Counted from the first letter of the stretch, positions 45,537 through 58,947 are shown. The stretch: DNA of 64,000 nucleotides from Haliclona indistincta (GCA_964017065.1 OZ024790.1:2536631-2600630); one strand, 5' to 3'. Program-made: numbers and translations. The notes: generated from the letters alone by a model not told the origin.

Positions 45537-48398
45537 TTACCTTTTAAAGGTATGCAAATGACGCTTCAGTACAAAGGTATTGTACACAAAAGATATGATA
45601 TTTCCAGTAAATGCAACCAACAGCAATACCCCGATCACTATCAGCACACTAGTGGATAGTGGATGTGATGATTGGACAAGCGAAATTGATGCAATGGATG
45701 TTTCTAAAAGTGATACATTACTTCTAGTGGTTGATTCTAAATTAACCTCACCTCTGGAATAAAATTTTCCTTTAGAAATAATTGTTACAGTGACAATGAA
45801 CTGGTACTGCAGTTCCTGGAGTCCTGGTACTACTCCAGAGGAGGCATTCGCTGGGAAGCTAACATTGACAATACCACACACTGTGATGTAGTGTACAGTA
45901 TAGTGGTACTCTGTATCTATATAGTAGTGTTACTGGAGTCCATGAGACATTAACTGCTGTGCTGTTCAGTGCCTCCACTCGCACTCCAGTAACACGAGCT
46001 ATAGTGCATTAATAATTAGTTAAATGCTTCATAACAATAAATCCTTACGGATAGTATCGGTAGTTGCTTGATCTGTCACATTCTCTCCTGGTCCTATGAT
46101 GGTGTATGCTCTGACACTGAATACAACAATAGTGTTGGGAGGGAGGTCCCTCAGTGTGTGCTGTGTGGCTGATGTGTTGAATTCTTCTCCTGTGTTGTAG
46201 CTAATCTGGTACATAGTAATACGTCCATTGGGCTCTGAGGGAAGACTCCATGAGATGGTAAGTTGTATTGTTCTTGGACTGGCTGACAGATCAGACACTG
46301 GACCAGGAACTGTACAGTAACACAGTGAGTATTCACCAATTGCAGTGACATCACTCACCATCCTGCAGTGTCTCCACAGGGAGTGCTGGATCACTGTATG
46401 GTCCAGTCCCTCCAGCATTGACTGCTGCCACTTGCACAGAGTAGCTGGTAAATGGAGTCAGTCCAGTCAACACATGCTGTCTGCTCCCCTCTCCTGTAGT
46501 GTTCACAATGGAGGTTCCATTGCTGTAGCGCAGTCTGTATCCAGTGATGACCCCTCTCTGGTCAGGGCAGGGTACTGTCCCCCACACTACAGTTACTGAT
46601 CTCTTCTCCACTGATGTGTTAGTGAGTGATCCAGGAACACCAGTAGGAGCTAGAGAGAGACAAGTAGTTAGTATAACACAGACACTATTGCACTGTCTAA
46701 CTGTCAGTGAGGGTAGTAGTGAAGAGCTCATTTGATTCACTTCTGCATGGTAGCACCATATACAGCTGTCACTTTCAAAGAATAAAAATTACCAGGATCG
46801 AGAGGAGTGATAGTGTATTAGTTGGTAGCTATGTTAACGATCACTGGATTGCCTGATAATGTTGGTACATTATCACATAATCGAAAACAATCAACTAAGA
46901 CTGCGTAGTTGTCTGGAGTAAATATTGGAGTTACCCATGACACAATGATGAAGGAAGTTGTGGGAGTGAGTGTTACGTACATTGGCTAGCTGTGGAATAG
47001 CTTAATTGCAATTGATAAACAGTGCGACATGCTAAATTAACTCACTCAATGTAATCATTTCTGTGTTACTGTGAGCACTGGGCAGCACAGGAGCTCCCTC
47101 TGGTCCAAATGCTACTACAAAGATGGAGTATGTCTGTCCCAACACCAGTCCAGTCAGTGTCAGCTCAGTGGTGGTAGTAGTGCTAGAACCATTGCTCCCT
47201 GCTGCTGTCTGGTAGAATACATCATAGCCACCTAGTGCTGGTCCTGATGATGGGGTAGTCCAGGAGACTCTAACAGTAGTGGCAGCAGTCCTGGTCACAG
47301 TGACAGCAGTGGGAGTACCTGCAACTGATGGGAGGGAAGAAGGAGTGATTCACTCATTTAAAATCACTTACCAAACACTGTGACAGTAGAGGATCCTGAG
47401 CCCATTACATTAAAGTCATAATTATCACTAGTATTATTGATACACGACTCAACAATCACAGTACAAGTGAATGTTCCTCCTACTCTTGGTTGAGGGCCTG
47501 GTCTAGCTGTGACACGAGTCATGTCTGGTTGTGTACTACTGATATAACGTGACCTGATCAAATCACGAGTTAATCGTGAATCACGTTCTCTGATATTAAG
47601 AAGCACACTGCTATCACGAGTGCAACTAATTCTTGATGGTGGTCCATATGAGACAGTGAAGGAGAGAGAGTACTCAATGTTGTGATCAGCATCTCTTGAT
47701 GAGAGTATGGATAGTGTCATGATGGAGTCCACTGTAGGACCAGCTACACAATAAACAATAACAATGAAAATACATTATTCACAAAAATAAACTCACCATA
47801 ATTACTGAACACAGTATCTGAATACACTACCCAGTAGTTGTCAATCCTGTCCAGGTTAGGGATAGTAGTGTTGCACTTCACAATGCCCTGGTTGTTGGTC
47901 ACATCACCATCCACTACTAGTCCAATTTGGTTAGTACATTCCAGTTGCTGGTATGGCACACTGTTACTGTGGTCACTGGTGGGGACTACAGTGAAGCCAT
48001 CAGGTCCATCTCCAGTAGGGTAGAACATGTCTCCAATGTTGCTGCCCATACCAGCATTGCTTGCACTATTAACCTGACACCACAGACCATGCTGCTGTAT
48101 CTGGGTCGCACTGAACAGTGTCCATGTTGGAACGAATTGTCCACCAATTTGTGATCTCAGCTCTAAAAGAGGAAGGTATTCAAGTGAATAAGCAACGTGC
48201 AATCTATACTGACTAGAAACATTATACAGTACTTCCAAAAACGGCTCCTATGTTCGGGATGCCATCCGATATTGCCTGTGCCATTCATGAAGCCAGTACA
48301 GTAGCTTTGTTGCTACTGCCGCAGCCATCAATCGGACTCTGGGCTGTGAAATATCTACAAACGATGGCTATCACGACAAAGAGCAGTAGAGACTGCAT
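45537..48398 (-). pseudogene. FN3-1: FN3/Ig-like transmembrane receptor, 5' end retained, frameshifted
   Basis: Minus strand. First exon from ATG 48398 codes a signal peptide (MQSLLLFVVIAIVC) and is interrupted by TGA after ATVLAS unless spliced earlier. Then 47797-48162 (Cys-containing domain, GLWCQVNSASNAGMGSNIGD, unrecognised), 47372-47743 (Ig-like, SLSFTVSYGPPSR.. GGTFTCTVIVES) and FN3 domains in 47046-47318, about 46701-46989, 46359-46649 and 46049-46309. The last exon 45537-45998 has an FN3, a transmembrane helix (STSVLIVIGVLLLVAFTG) and a short basic tail ending TFKR. The fourth FN3 exon has 4-base insertions (near 46745 and 46815), and the last exon has a 4-base TATA insertion near 45925. 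It would be a cell-surface receptor if expressed. Confidence 0.78.
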
Positions 48399-48563
48399 CG
48401 CGGTGTCTATCCGATCTGAATTAGGGCCTCGCTGTACATTTTTATGCATGCTATACCACCCACTATACCCCGTTAAAACACGAGCCCGCCCACGTTTTCA
48501 GCATTTGTAAGTGGGCGGAATATAGGGCGGGATCGAAGCTTTTCTTTCTCATCTTTGTCTGTC
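48399..48563. promoter_or_regulatory. bidirectional promoter region, FN3-1 / NLR-5
   Basis: Only 165 bases separate the minus-strand FN3-1 ATG from the plus-strand NLR-5 ATG. It contains CCCGCCCACG (about 48487) and GTGGGCGG (about 48513), GC/CACCC-box-like sites facing each other, in an otherwise AT-rich neighbourhood. No TATA box is evident. Confidence 0.5.
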
Positions 48564-48933
48564 ATGGCTCAAGCTGTCCTCACTACAGTACAAGGTAAGA
48601 CCACACTATCTCTGTTGATCCGTCTATCATAATGTCGTGTTCTGTGCTCAGATTTCAATGTCGACTCAGTTTTGTTTGAGCTTCTAAAAGCCAAGTTTCC
48701 CTCTCACAAGTGGAAATCTCTCGCCAGTGGTCTACGGAAAGCAAGTCTCGTTCCAAGCATCGAAGCTAATTGTAAAGACACGGTTGGTATGCTTCAGGAG
48801 CTAATCTCCCGGTGGGTAGGCAGCACTACTGGCAACCAGTGGGTCATGTTGATTGATGCTGTCAAGATGTGTGACGAGCCTGCTGTAGCTCAAGTCCTAG
48901 CTACAGCAGTTGGTTTCCCTCTAGCTCACTCAG
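48564..48933 (+). CDS. NLR-5 N-terminal exons: death domain
   Basis: Exon 1 48564-48594 (MAQAVLTTVQ) and exon 2 48652-48933, with a 57-base intron. Same lengths and phases as NLR-1. Divergent death-domain residues include GLRKASLVPSIEANCKDTV and AQVLATAVGFPLAHS. Ends CACTCA-G|GTACTA, in phase with the exon at 51396. The joined coding length is 2,610 bases (869 residues). Confidence 0.75.
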
Positions 48934-49553
48934 GTACTACAACAGATATTGATAGTAATCAGATAAAGCTGTTGAGTAAACTTGTTAGTTTGTGGACTTA
49001 TTGTTCTAAAAGCAACACAGAATATTATGTGTTTATTCACACATTCTGTGTTTGCAGCAATAGTACAGAATACCCTGATTAGTTTTGTAGTGCAATGATG
49101 ACAATCTGGAATATAGGTGGCTTGGGCACTCCCACTTCAGCCTGACAGAGTGCCTTCAGTAATAGACTAGCTGAACCTCTGCACTAAAGCGCAGCTTACC
49201 AGACAAATTTTCCTTTGTTACCTAGCAAAAAATAAGTATCGCATGACTGTTTATAAGCATAAAATATATCCGCTGCTTGGCGTGTTTTGGTAGTTTTTGT
49301 ATGAGCTGTGTACACACTCGCTGTACTAGGACTGTATAAATCTTGTACACAATAGTTGCCCATTTATTTTCTGCTGTTTCACGGTTGTATGCTCCATGGA
49401 ATAATAAGCTCCTGTTACCGTAGAGTGGGAATTTTCATCTATAAACAGTTACGTTGGTTATATTTTATCATTATTTTACTTTCGAAGAGCTGCGTATAAT
49501 ATAAATGTGCATTGTGTGTTAATAATTTTATTTCACAATCAACAAAATATTAA

Positions 49554-50054
49554 CCCTTCAAGTGCGGACAGCAATTCTAGCCTCTGTTACTGTGAATTTC
49601 ACTAACCTTTGCAACCATTAGACAGACAAACTAGTGCTGTGATCACTGTTAATATGCAAAATCAACTTGAACAACGTGCGGGCTTGTTGTCAATGACAAT
49701 TGCAGCTAACCACGCCCACTTGACGATCTACCAACTGTCGTGTGCTAGAATCACTCTCACTGGAGCAAAAACGCCGCTTCTTTGGTCAAAACAGCACGTG
49801 TGAGACAAAGTTAGTGCATGTATGGCTGCTTTTTATGTCAAGAAGCCCCTGGAGACCCAGTGGTGTTAGGTAATCCCGCCATAGCTCTGCTAGGCGGGGC
49901 CGCAGGCCCCGCCAATTGCTCGCCATCACACCCCACATAGCTGTACATGTGTATTTGGTCTATAGGTGAAATAAACTATCTTCGAATTTTAACGCCCACT
50001 TCCGGTGACGTCAAACTTGCTAGGCGACTATAGTCGCCTGTCGCTTGTGAAGGG
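49554..50054. mobile_element. 501-bp TIR element with TTAA target duplication
   Basis: Left CCCTTCAAGTGCGGACAG and right CTGTCGCTTGTGAAGGG are imperfect inverted ends. TTAA is at 49550-49553 and 50055-50058. NLR-2 intron sequence near 13600 lacks the insert. It is unusually GC-rich around 49890 (GGCGGGGCCGCAGGCCCCGC, itself palindromic). Termini differ from the other TTAA element at 8948. Confidence 0.75.
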
Positions 50055-51031
50055 TTAATATTCAATGCTGAAAATTTTCCAATTACAGCTCACATACACA
50101 GTTTGTGTGATTACTTGCAACATCATAATAGCACCTTACTGAACCCCTCAGTTTAGTATCATACATGATACAGTGGTTTATTACTTCTGCACATGGCGAT
50201 TAGCTTAGCTGTATCTCAACAAGGGCAATACAATGACATTGAGGTCTCACAAATTCTGACTTGAAATATTCGATTTTCATGTATGAAATTCTAGTTGTTT
50301 TTATGCTGGACGTGTGTAATTTGGAACACTCTCTGAAGCATTGAAGGATATCTACATAGTGAGTTTCAGCTTGCTCTGATGAACACTAATGGACTAGGTT
50401 GAAGCAGGATGTAATGGATGAATCTCATTAAGTGGTCATGCAGCTATTATAACACAGTACCATCCTATTCCTGCATAAATAATATGCTAATACATGTAGT
50501 TGGTAATGGTAGGATGCCGTTTTATGTATGTTTATGAGCAACCTTGTCAGACGCAATGCAAAACTCGCTCTGATCGAGTGTGTTTATATGTATAATGTGC
50601 TATACCATAGACAAATCGACTTCGTTCGTCTTGTAAACAATGGGTGTTTTTTTATAGCCAAGCACCTCTCCAGGCAGAAAGCAATAATAGCTACAATTCA
50701 ACTCTTATGAAGTATCTCTAGGTCCTGACGGAGAGTGTACTAAGTGACTGCAAGTGCTGCTATTTTATGTACTCTCAAATATGGCTGAGATAGAAAATGA
50801 ACATAACATTTGTGTTGTCTTAAACTCGAAATCTTTAAAACCCAAATTTTGCTCCAATTGAACCTGGAGATAGTTGATGAGAATTAAATTTTAGCTAGTA
50901 TTCCTTTCAGTTGAGATTGCCTTGTGGGATTTTCGGCTAGAATATGCGCATTGTACAAGTCCAAGCACCATCATGATATTTTTTGGATAACTATTGTGAT
51001 AGTGATATTTTCACAATATTGCCCAGCCCTA

Positions 51032-51235
51032 CCGTATAGCGGGAAATTTTCGAGGGAGAAAATTTTCGCGAATGCGCGAGATAGTGGATTTCGCGAATAA
51101 TATTTTTGCGAATCAGCGCTATTGGCCTATCTTTTTCAACTAAAGCAAGACATTCGCGGATAAAATTTTCGCGAATAGCCTTTAATTCGCAAAATTCGCG
51201 AAAATTTTCTCCCGCGAAAATTTCCCGCTATACGG
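51032..51235. mobile_element. 204-bp palindromic TA-flanked MITE
   Basis: CCGTATAGCGGGAAATTTTC at the left and GAAAATTTCCCGCTATACGG at the right, flanked by TA, with internal TTCGCGAA repeats so that nearly the whole element folds back. It shares only the first bases of its terminus with the 33298/43569 family. It sits 160 bases before the NLR-5 NACHT acceptor. Confidence 0.85.
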
Positions 51236-51395
51236 TATATTAACACACAATGCACATTATTTGTATCGGTACATTTAGCGACTAAAATTTTAATTTACGT
51301 GCTTTAAATTTTTGTAACAAACATGCATGGACGATGAACGTTGAAAATTTCCCAATTTACGATACTATACTTTGACAAACTATCATCATCCTCAG

Positions 51396-53692
51396 GTGAA
51401 CGATTACAAAGTGATCTCATCAGTGATGACTTACCATCAGAACCTAAACCATGGAAAGAACAAGAACCAGAGAACCAACAAGACCTGTCCTGTGCTGAGT
51501 TTATGAGCAGTCTTCGACAGGTATATAGAACAACTGAGCCTCCAACCTGGGACCCTCTCCCTCAGTGCCAGCATGTCAAACTAGCCATGATAAAGGAGAA
51601 AGGAAAGCGATATGGCAGTGACAAGACGATTGCTGAGAGCAGAGTAGAGGGAGATGTGGACAAACTGTTGACAAGAAAGGTACCTGTGGATTCCGATAGA
51701 ATTTTTGATGCTGGCATCTTTGACAATGAGCGAAAGGTGATTCTAGTTGAAGGAGTGGGAGGAATGGGAAAAACAAGTCTTGCCTACCAATATGCCAAGA
51801 AATGGGCTGAAGGAAAGTTGAGCACATTTGATGCTGTGGCTCTTGTTCGTCTACGAGACTTGAACGAACACTATGTACGTGACGTTGATCGTATCTTGCC
51901 TCACCTTCTCTTCCTAGCTAGTGGTAACAGCATATCAAAAGAGATGGCTCGACTTATCGTAGACAAGCAAAAGATTCTCCTCATCTTGGACGGCTGGGAC
52001 GAGTCTCCAGCAAGCATTCGTAAGCCGTCAGTCATCAAAGATCTGCTTCGGTCAGTTTCTCCTCAGACTAGAATTCTGATAACCTCTCGACCTGACTTCT
52101 CATTGGATCTTCATGGTCTAGCTAACCGGGTAGAGATTCTTGGTTTCACTAAAAGTGATATTCACAATTACTTTGAGAATGTGTTGAAGTCACACCTGCC
52201 CAATAGTGAAGTGCAATCAGCTTGTGATAAGCTGAGCAGTCATTTCCATCGCTATCCAGTTATCGAAAGCTGTTGCTACGTGCCTCTGAATGCTGCCATT
52301 CTAGCATACATTTACCTCTATCGTGACCAGACCTTACCCATCACTCGATGTGAGCTGTTTCAAGAACTCGTACTATGCTGTATTGCCCGTGAGCTTGAAA
52401 CTCGCCAACCAGGTAGTGTCCTTGAAGCTGTCTCCTCATTTGAGGACCTCCCTGCTGATCTCAAGGAGCAGTTACACAAGCTCAGTGAACTAGCATTCAA
52501 TGGAGTGATGCAGAACAAGATTGTTTTTACACAGAAGGAACTCACATCACTCTCTACATTAGGTCTGCTTCATAGTGTCCAGGGGTTTGGCTCAATTGGC
52601 TCAATTGGAAGAAAATTAGTCACTTGCAACTTTATCCATCTAGCCGTCCAAGAGCTCCTTGCTGCCTACTATATCTCCCGACTAGAACCTACTGAGCATT
52701 CTAAACAATTTGAAACTCTCTTGAATGACAATCTCAAGCTTCCTGTACTCCAGTTTTACTCTGGTCTGACCAGGCTCACCAATGAAAGTGTACGAAACCT
52801 CATCACTAAATTTAACTTTGATCAGTGTAAAGGAAGTTTTAAGAGTTGTCTTTTTGCATTTCTGAACTGCGTCTTTGAAGCACAAATACACGATCAATCG
52901 TTTTATGAACAATTGCTTCATACTCTAAAATCTAGAGTTGATTTATCTGATATTTCTTTGAGTCCAATGGATTGTCTGTCAGTGCACTACTTTCTATCCT
53001 CTATCAGAACCTTGGCGAAGGGAAAAATATACTTGAATATTTCTGGCTGCAGAATTGATGACCAGTGTTTGGGTATGCTACTAGGAATATCTACTGAGCA
53101 TGCTGAGACATCCTCTACATCAGGTGTTTTAGAGTCTGTAGAAACCCTACAAGTTATATTCAATGAATACACAGACACAGGGATTGCTTATATTGCCAGA
53201 GCTCTTATCTCCAACAACACCTTAAAAACACTGTTGGTTGGTCATCACAGTGTAACAGACATGGGACTGGTTCCACTGTTGAAAGCACTACCAAGACTAT
53301 GTTCACTGAAGGAGTTATTATTGCACTGGACATTGTCACATCCTGATGAAATATTGAAGATGATCGGAGAGTGTCTAGAGAAAAGTCCAATGGAGCGATT
53401 AACATTATTCCTTTATTGTCCATCACTGCAATCAGAAGAGGCAGTAGCAGAGTGGGTCCAGAGTATCGTGGTTGGAGGGAACAGTTTCATACGTTGTCTT
53501 AAGTCTTGTCAAGTTACTGAGCTTACTATAGTCGTAGTTCTTCGAAGAATTTCATTTCCTATCGATACAAAGGGAGTTAAAGCACAACTGCATTCATCGC
53601 TCCAAACATCAGTCTCTTTTATTAACTCAGAAAGAACAAACTCAGTTTTTACATATCTTCTACATTTTAAATTTGAAGTTATTTACTTTTAA
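51396..53692 (+). CDS. NLR-5 NACHT-LRR exon (intact)
   Basis: Open from the phase-1 acceptor to TAA. Walker A GVGGMGKTSL, Walker B ILLILDGWDES, RILITSRP, FIHLAVQELLAAYY. A 9-base in-frame repeat gives GSIGSIGRK where the other copies have GSIGRK. The FNFDQ loop reads CKGSFKSCLFAF. LRR positions differ from all other copies (VETLQVIFNEYTDTG, KELLLHWTLSHP). The C-terminus is changed (YLLHFKFEVIYF). The frame also stays open upstream of the acceptor, but that part is intron in the other copies. Confidence 0.87.
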
Positions 53693-54091
53693 TATGAATT
53701 GTATGATTTTCTTTTTTTTTTTAATTATTTGAAATTTTAATAAGCAAAGTAGAACAGATTATACATACTCTGTGTCACTAAATTTGTGTTTAAGGAGAGC
53801 TCAATGAATCATACGATAACGCGTATTCTTTCTCTCTGCATGCACTGAGTGTTAAAAACAAGATGTGTATAATTATTATAATCATTCAAATATTTATGGA
53901 GCATGTAAAATGCAGACTCTTGATTACTCCCAATCTATACCATTGCACCATAATTATTTTAGAATAATTATTATTTAATTTTAGGGAAATCAAGACAGTA
54001 ATTATAAAGAATTCAGTTTAGAGCTACAATGTAGGTTCAATTCAATCATATGTCACTAGTTAGTTCAAGCAGCACTGCCGTATGCTGCTAG

Positions 54092-55221
54092 CTACTGATC
54101 CAGGAACTCTTCCATGAACTGGTTCACCTGATCAGGATCGTCCATCTGGACAAAATGGTTGGCATCAGGAATATGCCTGCAGTGAGAGTATGACACCATT
54201 AATATCAGTAACCATCACACATCACACAAAAACTAGCATCAATCAATAATCATTTGAAAACACAAATTTGTCATTTGTTCGTAACAAAGTAAAACACAAA
54301 ACTTATTAACGCTGGACAAGACGAACAAATAGGAATATTTTGGAATGATTTATAATTCTGTACCAATAATTTGTACAATAGTGTTGTACCTGATAGTGAT
54401 CTTGGAACACACTGACTCATCGTGCTTATCAGCCATAGCACCATCAAGAGCAACATCTTTATCACCCTAATAGAGAGAAGAGAGAAAGATTATTTTAAAA
54501 GATGTGTACATGTAGAACGAGTGAGTCAGCAGCCTAAGCAGGAAATTAGAAACCTACAGCTTCTAATAGTGCAATGGTAATATCGGATCTGCAACACATA
54601 AAATCATTACGCACAGTATTAGACTTGAGCCCATAAATTTTGATAACATATTGTATTTTCTGTACCAGGTTTTAAAAACTGTATCTCACCAAACCCCTAG
54701 AACATGACTGTAATTTGTACTCACCCAAATCAACAGTGTTGGAACATTGATGGGATCTGAATTAGGAGGTTTCTCAGGATATCACATCATAGCACGATAG
54801 TAGTTGATGGGAGGAGTGAATGCACTGGGTTGAGAGAATACGTACTTATAGGCCTCGATAACTTCATCATGATTAGGGATATTAGACTTGGAACCCTACG
54901 AGAGAGAGAGAGTGAGTGAGTGAGTGTGTGTGAGAGAGAGTAAGTGAGAAAGAGCGAGCAAGCGAGCGAGTGAGTTATAGAGAGATTGAGTTTGAGTGTG
55001 TGTTTGTGCAAGCTCACTAGATCTCCTACTAAACTGTCAAACATCTTATAGTCGTGCAAATATTCGTAGAGTCAGCTTTGGTATCCATGGCGACTGAAAC
55101 ATGAACATGTACTAGAAATCCAACAAAACAATCAATTCCAAGATACACATGAGCAGTTAATCAGCTAACCCAGGACATGAACAACTGTTTGTGTGATGAC
55201 CTAATATGGCATATCATGACT
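54092..55221 (-). pseudogene. H5: epoxide-hydrolase-like copy, 3' exons
   Basis: Minus-strand exons 55170-55221 (KSSPKQ block, acceptor CACTG as in H4), 55018-55111 (MFMFQSPW block, 4 bases longer than the 90-base consensus, frameshifted), 54725-54895 (GSKSN block, with CGT changed to TGA in the MMRYPEK sequence), 54390-54466 (GDKD block) and 54092-54176 (HIPDANHFVQ). It lacks the MITE of H3/H4 and has only a short GA tract. It lies directly downstream of NLR-5. Confidence 0.78.
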
Positions 55222-56322
55222 CAGTGCATTGAGGAAAAACTTTATCAATGTTGTATACCGGTAAATAATTTTATGTGCAAACTAAACAAATCTGTTTTAA
55301 AAGAAGCTGTTCATTTAATAGTGAAATTATTACTATTGTATACCTATATGCATGTTAGATAACCATAGGTTATCCAACATGCATAGGTGAATACCTCAGT
55401 AACACAACTAAGGAACAAAATTAATATTTTTAAAATGAGCAAATCCTGCTTGTGATGTGGCTAGTAGACATATTGTCACTTCCTTTATTAGAGCTACTTC
55501 ACACTGTAGTGAACAATAGTAATATTACAGCTACTCTACAGAGCATATAAAACCACCATTCACCAGATTTTACTTCAATCAGAGTATGTCACTCTGGAAG
55601 TCCTTTTCTATCTAATTTGTGAATTGTGCCTTTCCTTGTCTTGATATAACTCAGGTGCTGATGAAAAAATTAATCTAGTCTGATGAAACGTCATCAGAAT
55701 TTCTAAATTTCAATTCAAGATTCTGGCATGCTCATGTTCTACGGTATAATGTGTGTGCAACAACAAATTGGTTTTGATACCTTCTCTTGTACTTCAGCTA
55801 ATCTGTAAAATTATTACTATTCACTTAGCAAATAATGATTATCTACAATAAAACAATTACATCTGATGCTGATGATGCAGCATAAAAGTTTTTTAAACAA
55901 TTCAACACACCATCAGCACCATTAGAGTAAAGGAACACATGACACACATGGTTAACCAGCTGTAGTCATGCTATACATGTACAGTCTATTATTAACTAAA
56001 CTACTGCATTGCAAAAGTGAAATTGGGTATGAGCTAGACTAAGTAAAACAGAACAGCTTATCAACTCCTTTTAGTGATCTAATTATTCAGTTTAATATTC
56101 ACACACTGATTCTAGATCTGCTATGGTTGATGTGTACCATATGCTGCACAATCCGCCATCTTAATACCATCACTGTGTGTGGATAATGTCAACAATAACA
56201 TTTTTTACAATTTCTAGTATAATCTAACCTTGTTTGCATTGGCTTATCATATATTGAGTTGGTGGTGGTCTTTTGTAAGCTGTATAAATGTATAAATACA
56301 ACACTAATACAATCCTTCACTT
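55222..56322. other. spacer between H5 and FN3 gene 2
   Basis: Collinear duplicate of 44435-45536 with small indels. No gene seen. Confidence 0.6.
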
Positions 56323-58943
56323 TTACCTTTTAAAGGTATGCAAATGACGCTTCAGTACAAAGGTATTGTACGCAGAAGATATGATATTTCCAGTAAATGC
56401 AACCAACAGCAATACTCCGATCACTATCAGCACACTAGTGGATAATGGATATGTTGATTGGACAAGTGAAATTGATGCAAGGGATGTTTCTAAAAGTGAT
56501 ACATTACTTCTAGTGGTTGATTCTAAATTAACCTCACCTCCGGAATAAACTTTTCCTTTAGAAATACATGTAATTGTTACAGTGACAATGAACTGGTACT
56601 GCAGTTCCTGCAGTCCTGGTACCACTCCAGAGGAGGCACTCGCTGGGAAGCTAACATTGACAATACCACACACTGTAATATAGTGTACAGTATAGTGGTA
56701 CTCTGTATCTAGTAGTGTTACTGGAGTCCATGAGACATTAACTGCTGTGCTGTTCAGTGCCTCCACTCTCACTCCAGTAACACGAGCTGTAGTGCATTAA
56801 TAATTAGTTAAATGCTTTATAACAATAAATCCTTACGGATAATATATGTAGTTGCTTGATCTGTCACATTCTCTCCTGGTCCTATGATGGTGTATGCTCT
56901 GACACTGAATACAACAACAGTGTTGGGAGGGAGGTCCCTCAGTGTGTGCTGTGTGGCTGATGTGTTGAATTCTACTCCTGTGTTGTAGCTAATCTGGTAC
57001 ATAGTAATACGTCCATTGGGCTCTGAGGGAAGATTCCATGAGATTGTAAGTTGTATTGTTCTTGGACTGGCTGACAGATCAGACACTGGACCAGGAACTG
57101 TACAGGAACACACACAGTGACTATGTACTAAGTGTAGTCCACATCACTCACCATCCTGCAGTGTCTCCACAGTGAGTGCTGGATCACTGTATGGTCCAGT
57201 CCCTCTAAAATTAACTGCTGCCACTTGCACAGAGTAGCTAGTGAATGGAGTCAGTCCAGTCAACACATGCTGTCTGCTCCCCTCTCCTGTTTTGTTCACA
57301 ATGGAGGTGCCATTGCTGTAGCGCAGTCTGTATCCAGTGATGGGTCCTCTCTGGTCAGGGCAGGGTACTGTCTCCCACACTACAGTTATTGATCTCTTCT
57401 CGACTGATGTGTTAGTGAGTGATCCAGGAGCATCAGTAGGAGCTTTTAGAGAGAGAGACAAGTAGAATTAGTACAAACACATACACTATTGCACTGCCTA
57501 ACTGTCAGTGAGGGTAGTAGTGAAAAGCTCTTTTGATTCACTTCTGGTAGCACCATATACAGCTGTCACTCTCACGGAACACAAATTACCAGGATCGAGA
57601 GGAGTGATAGTGTAGTTGGTAGCTATGTTAGCGATCACTGGATTGCCTGATAATGTTGGTACATTATCACATAATCGGAAACAATCAACTAAGACTGCGT
57701 AGTTGTCTGGAGTAAATATTGGAGTTACCCATGACACAATGATGAAGGAAGTTGTGGGAGTGAGTGTTACATTGGCTAGCTGTGGAATAGCTTAATTGCA
57801 ATTGATAAACAGTATGACATGCTAAATTAACTCACTCAATGTAATTATTTCTGTGTTGCTATGAGCGCTGGGCAGCACAGGAGCTCCCTCTGGTCTAAAT
57901 GCTACTACAAAGATGGAGTATGTCTGTCCCAACATCAGTCCAGTCAGTGTCAGCTCAGTGGTCGTAGTAGTGCTAGAACCAGCTGCTGTTTGGTAGAACA
58001 CCTCATAGCCACCTAGTGCTGGTCCTGTTGATGGGGCAGTCCAGGAGACCCTAACAGTAGTGACAGCAGTTCTGGTCACAGTGACATCAGTGGGAGTACC
58101 TGCAACTGATGGGAGAGAGAAGGAGTCATTCACTCATTTATAATCACTTACCAAACACCGAGACAGTAGAAGATCCTGAACCCATTACATTAAAGTCATA
58201 ATTATCACTAGTATTATTGAAACGTGACTCAACAATCACAGTACAAGTGTATGTTCCTCCTACTCTTGGTCGAGGGCCTGGTCTAACTGTGACACGAGTC
58301 ATGTCTGGTTGTGTACTACTGATATAACGTGACCTGATCACATCACGAGTTATTCGTGAATCAAGTTCTCTGATATTAAAAAGCACGATGCTATCACGAG
58401 TACATCTAACTCTTGATGGTGGTCCAAATGAGACAGTGAAGGAGAGTGAGTACTCAATGTTGGGATCAGCATCTCTTGATGAGAGTATCGAGAGTGTCAT
58501 GATGGAGTCCACTGTAGGACCAGCTATACACAATAAACAATAACAATGAAAATACTTTATTCAAAAAATAAACTCACCATAATTACTGAACACAGCATCT
58601 GAATACACTACCCAGTAGTTGTCAATCCTGTCCAGGTTAGGGACAGTAGTGTTGCACTTCACAATGCCCTGGTTGTTAGTCACATCACCATCCACAACTA
58701 CTCCAATTTGGTTAGTACATTTCAGTTGCTGGTACGGCACACTGTTACTGGGGTCAGTGGTGGGGACTACAGTGAAGCCATCAGGTCCATTTCCAGTGGG
58801 GTAGAACATGTCTCCAATGTTGCTGCCCATACCAGCATTACTTGCACTATTAACCTGACACCACAGACCATGCTGCTGTATCTGGGTCGCATTGAAGAGT
58901 GTCCATGTTGGAACAAATTGACCACCAATCTGTGATCTCAGCT
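56323..58943 (-). CDS. FN3-2: FN3/Ig-like transmembrane receptor, clean exons, first exon missing
   Basis: Minus-strand exons 58578-58943 (N-terminal Cys-containing domain), 58152-58523 (Ig-like), 57836-58099 (FN3, TVTRTAVTTVRVSWTAP), 57503-57779 (FN3, FIIVSWVTPIFTPDNY), 57152-57442 (FN3, VEKRSITVVWETV), 56837-57097 (FN3, IQLTISWNLPSEP) and 56323-56786 (FN3, TAVNVSWTPVTLL, then TM STSVLIVIGVLLLVAFTG and a short basic tail). No frameshift was noticed and all boundaries are GT..AG. Homology to FN3-1 ends at 58947, just before the 58578-58943 exon on the minus strand, where hydrolase-intron sequence begins. The signal-peptide exon and promoter are therefore lost; it may be silent or use another start. 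Confidence 0.78.
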
Positions 58944-58947
58944 CTAC

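Larger units (their letters stand above)
48934..51395. other. NLR-5 intron
   Basis: No gene. It contains a TTAA element (49554-50054), half of the NLR-2 MITE (49270-49432), a palindromic TA element (51032-51235) and conserved pre-NACHT sequence from about 50580. Confidence 0.5.
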
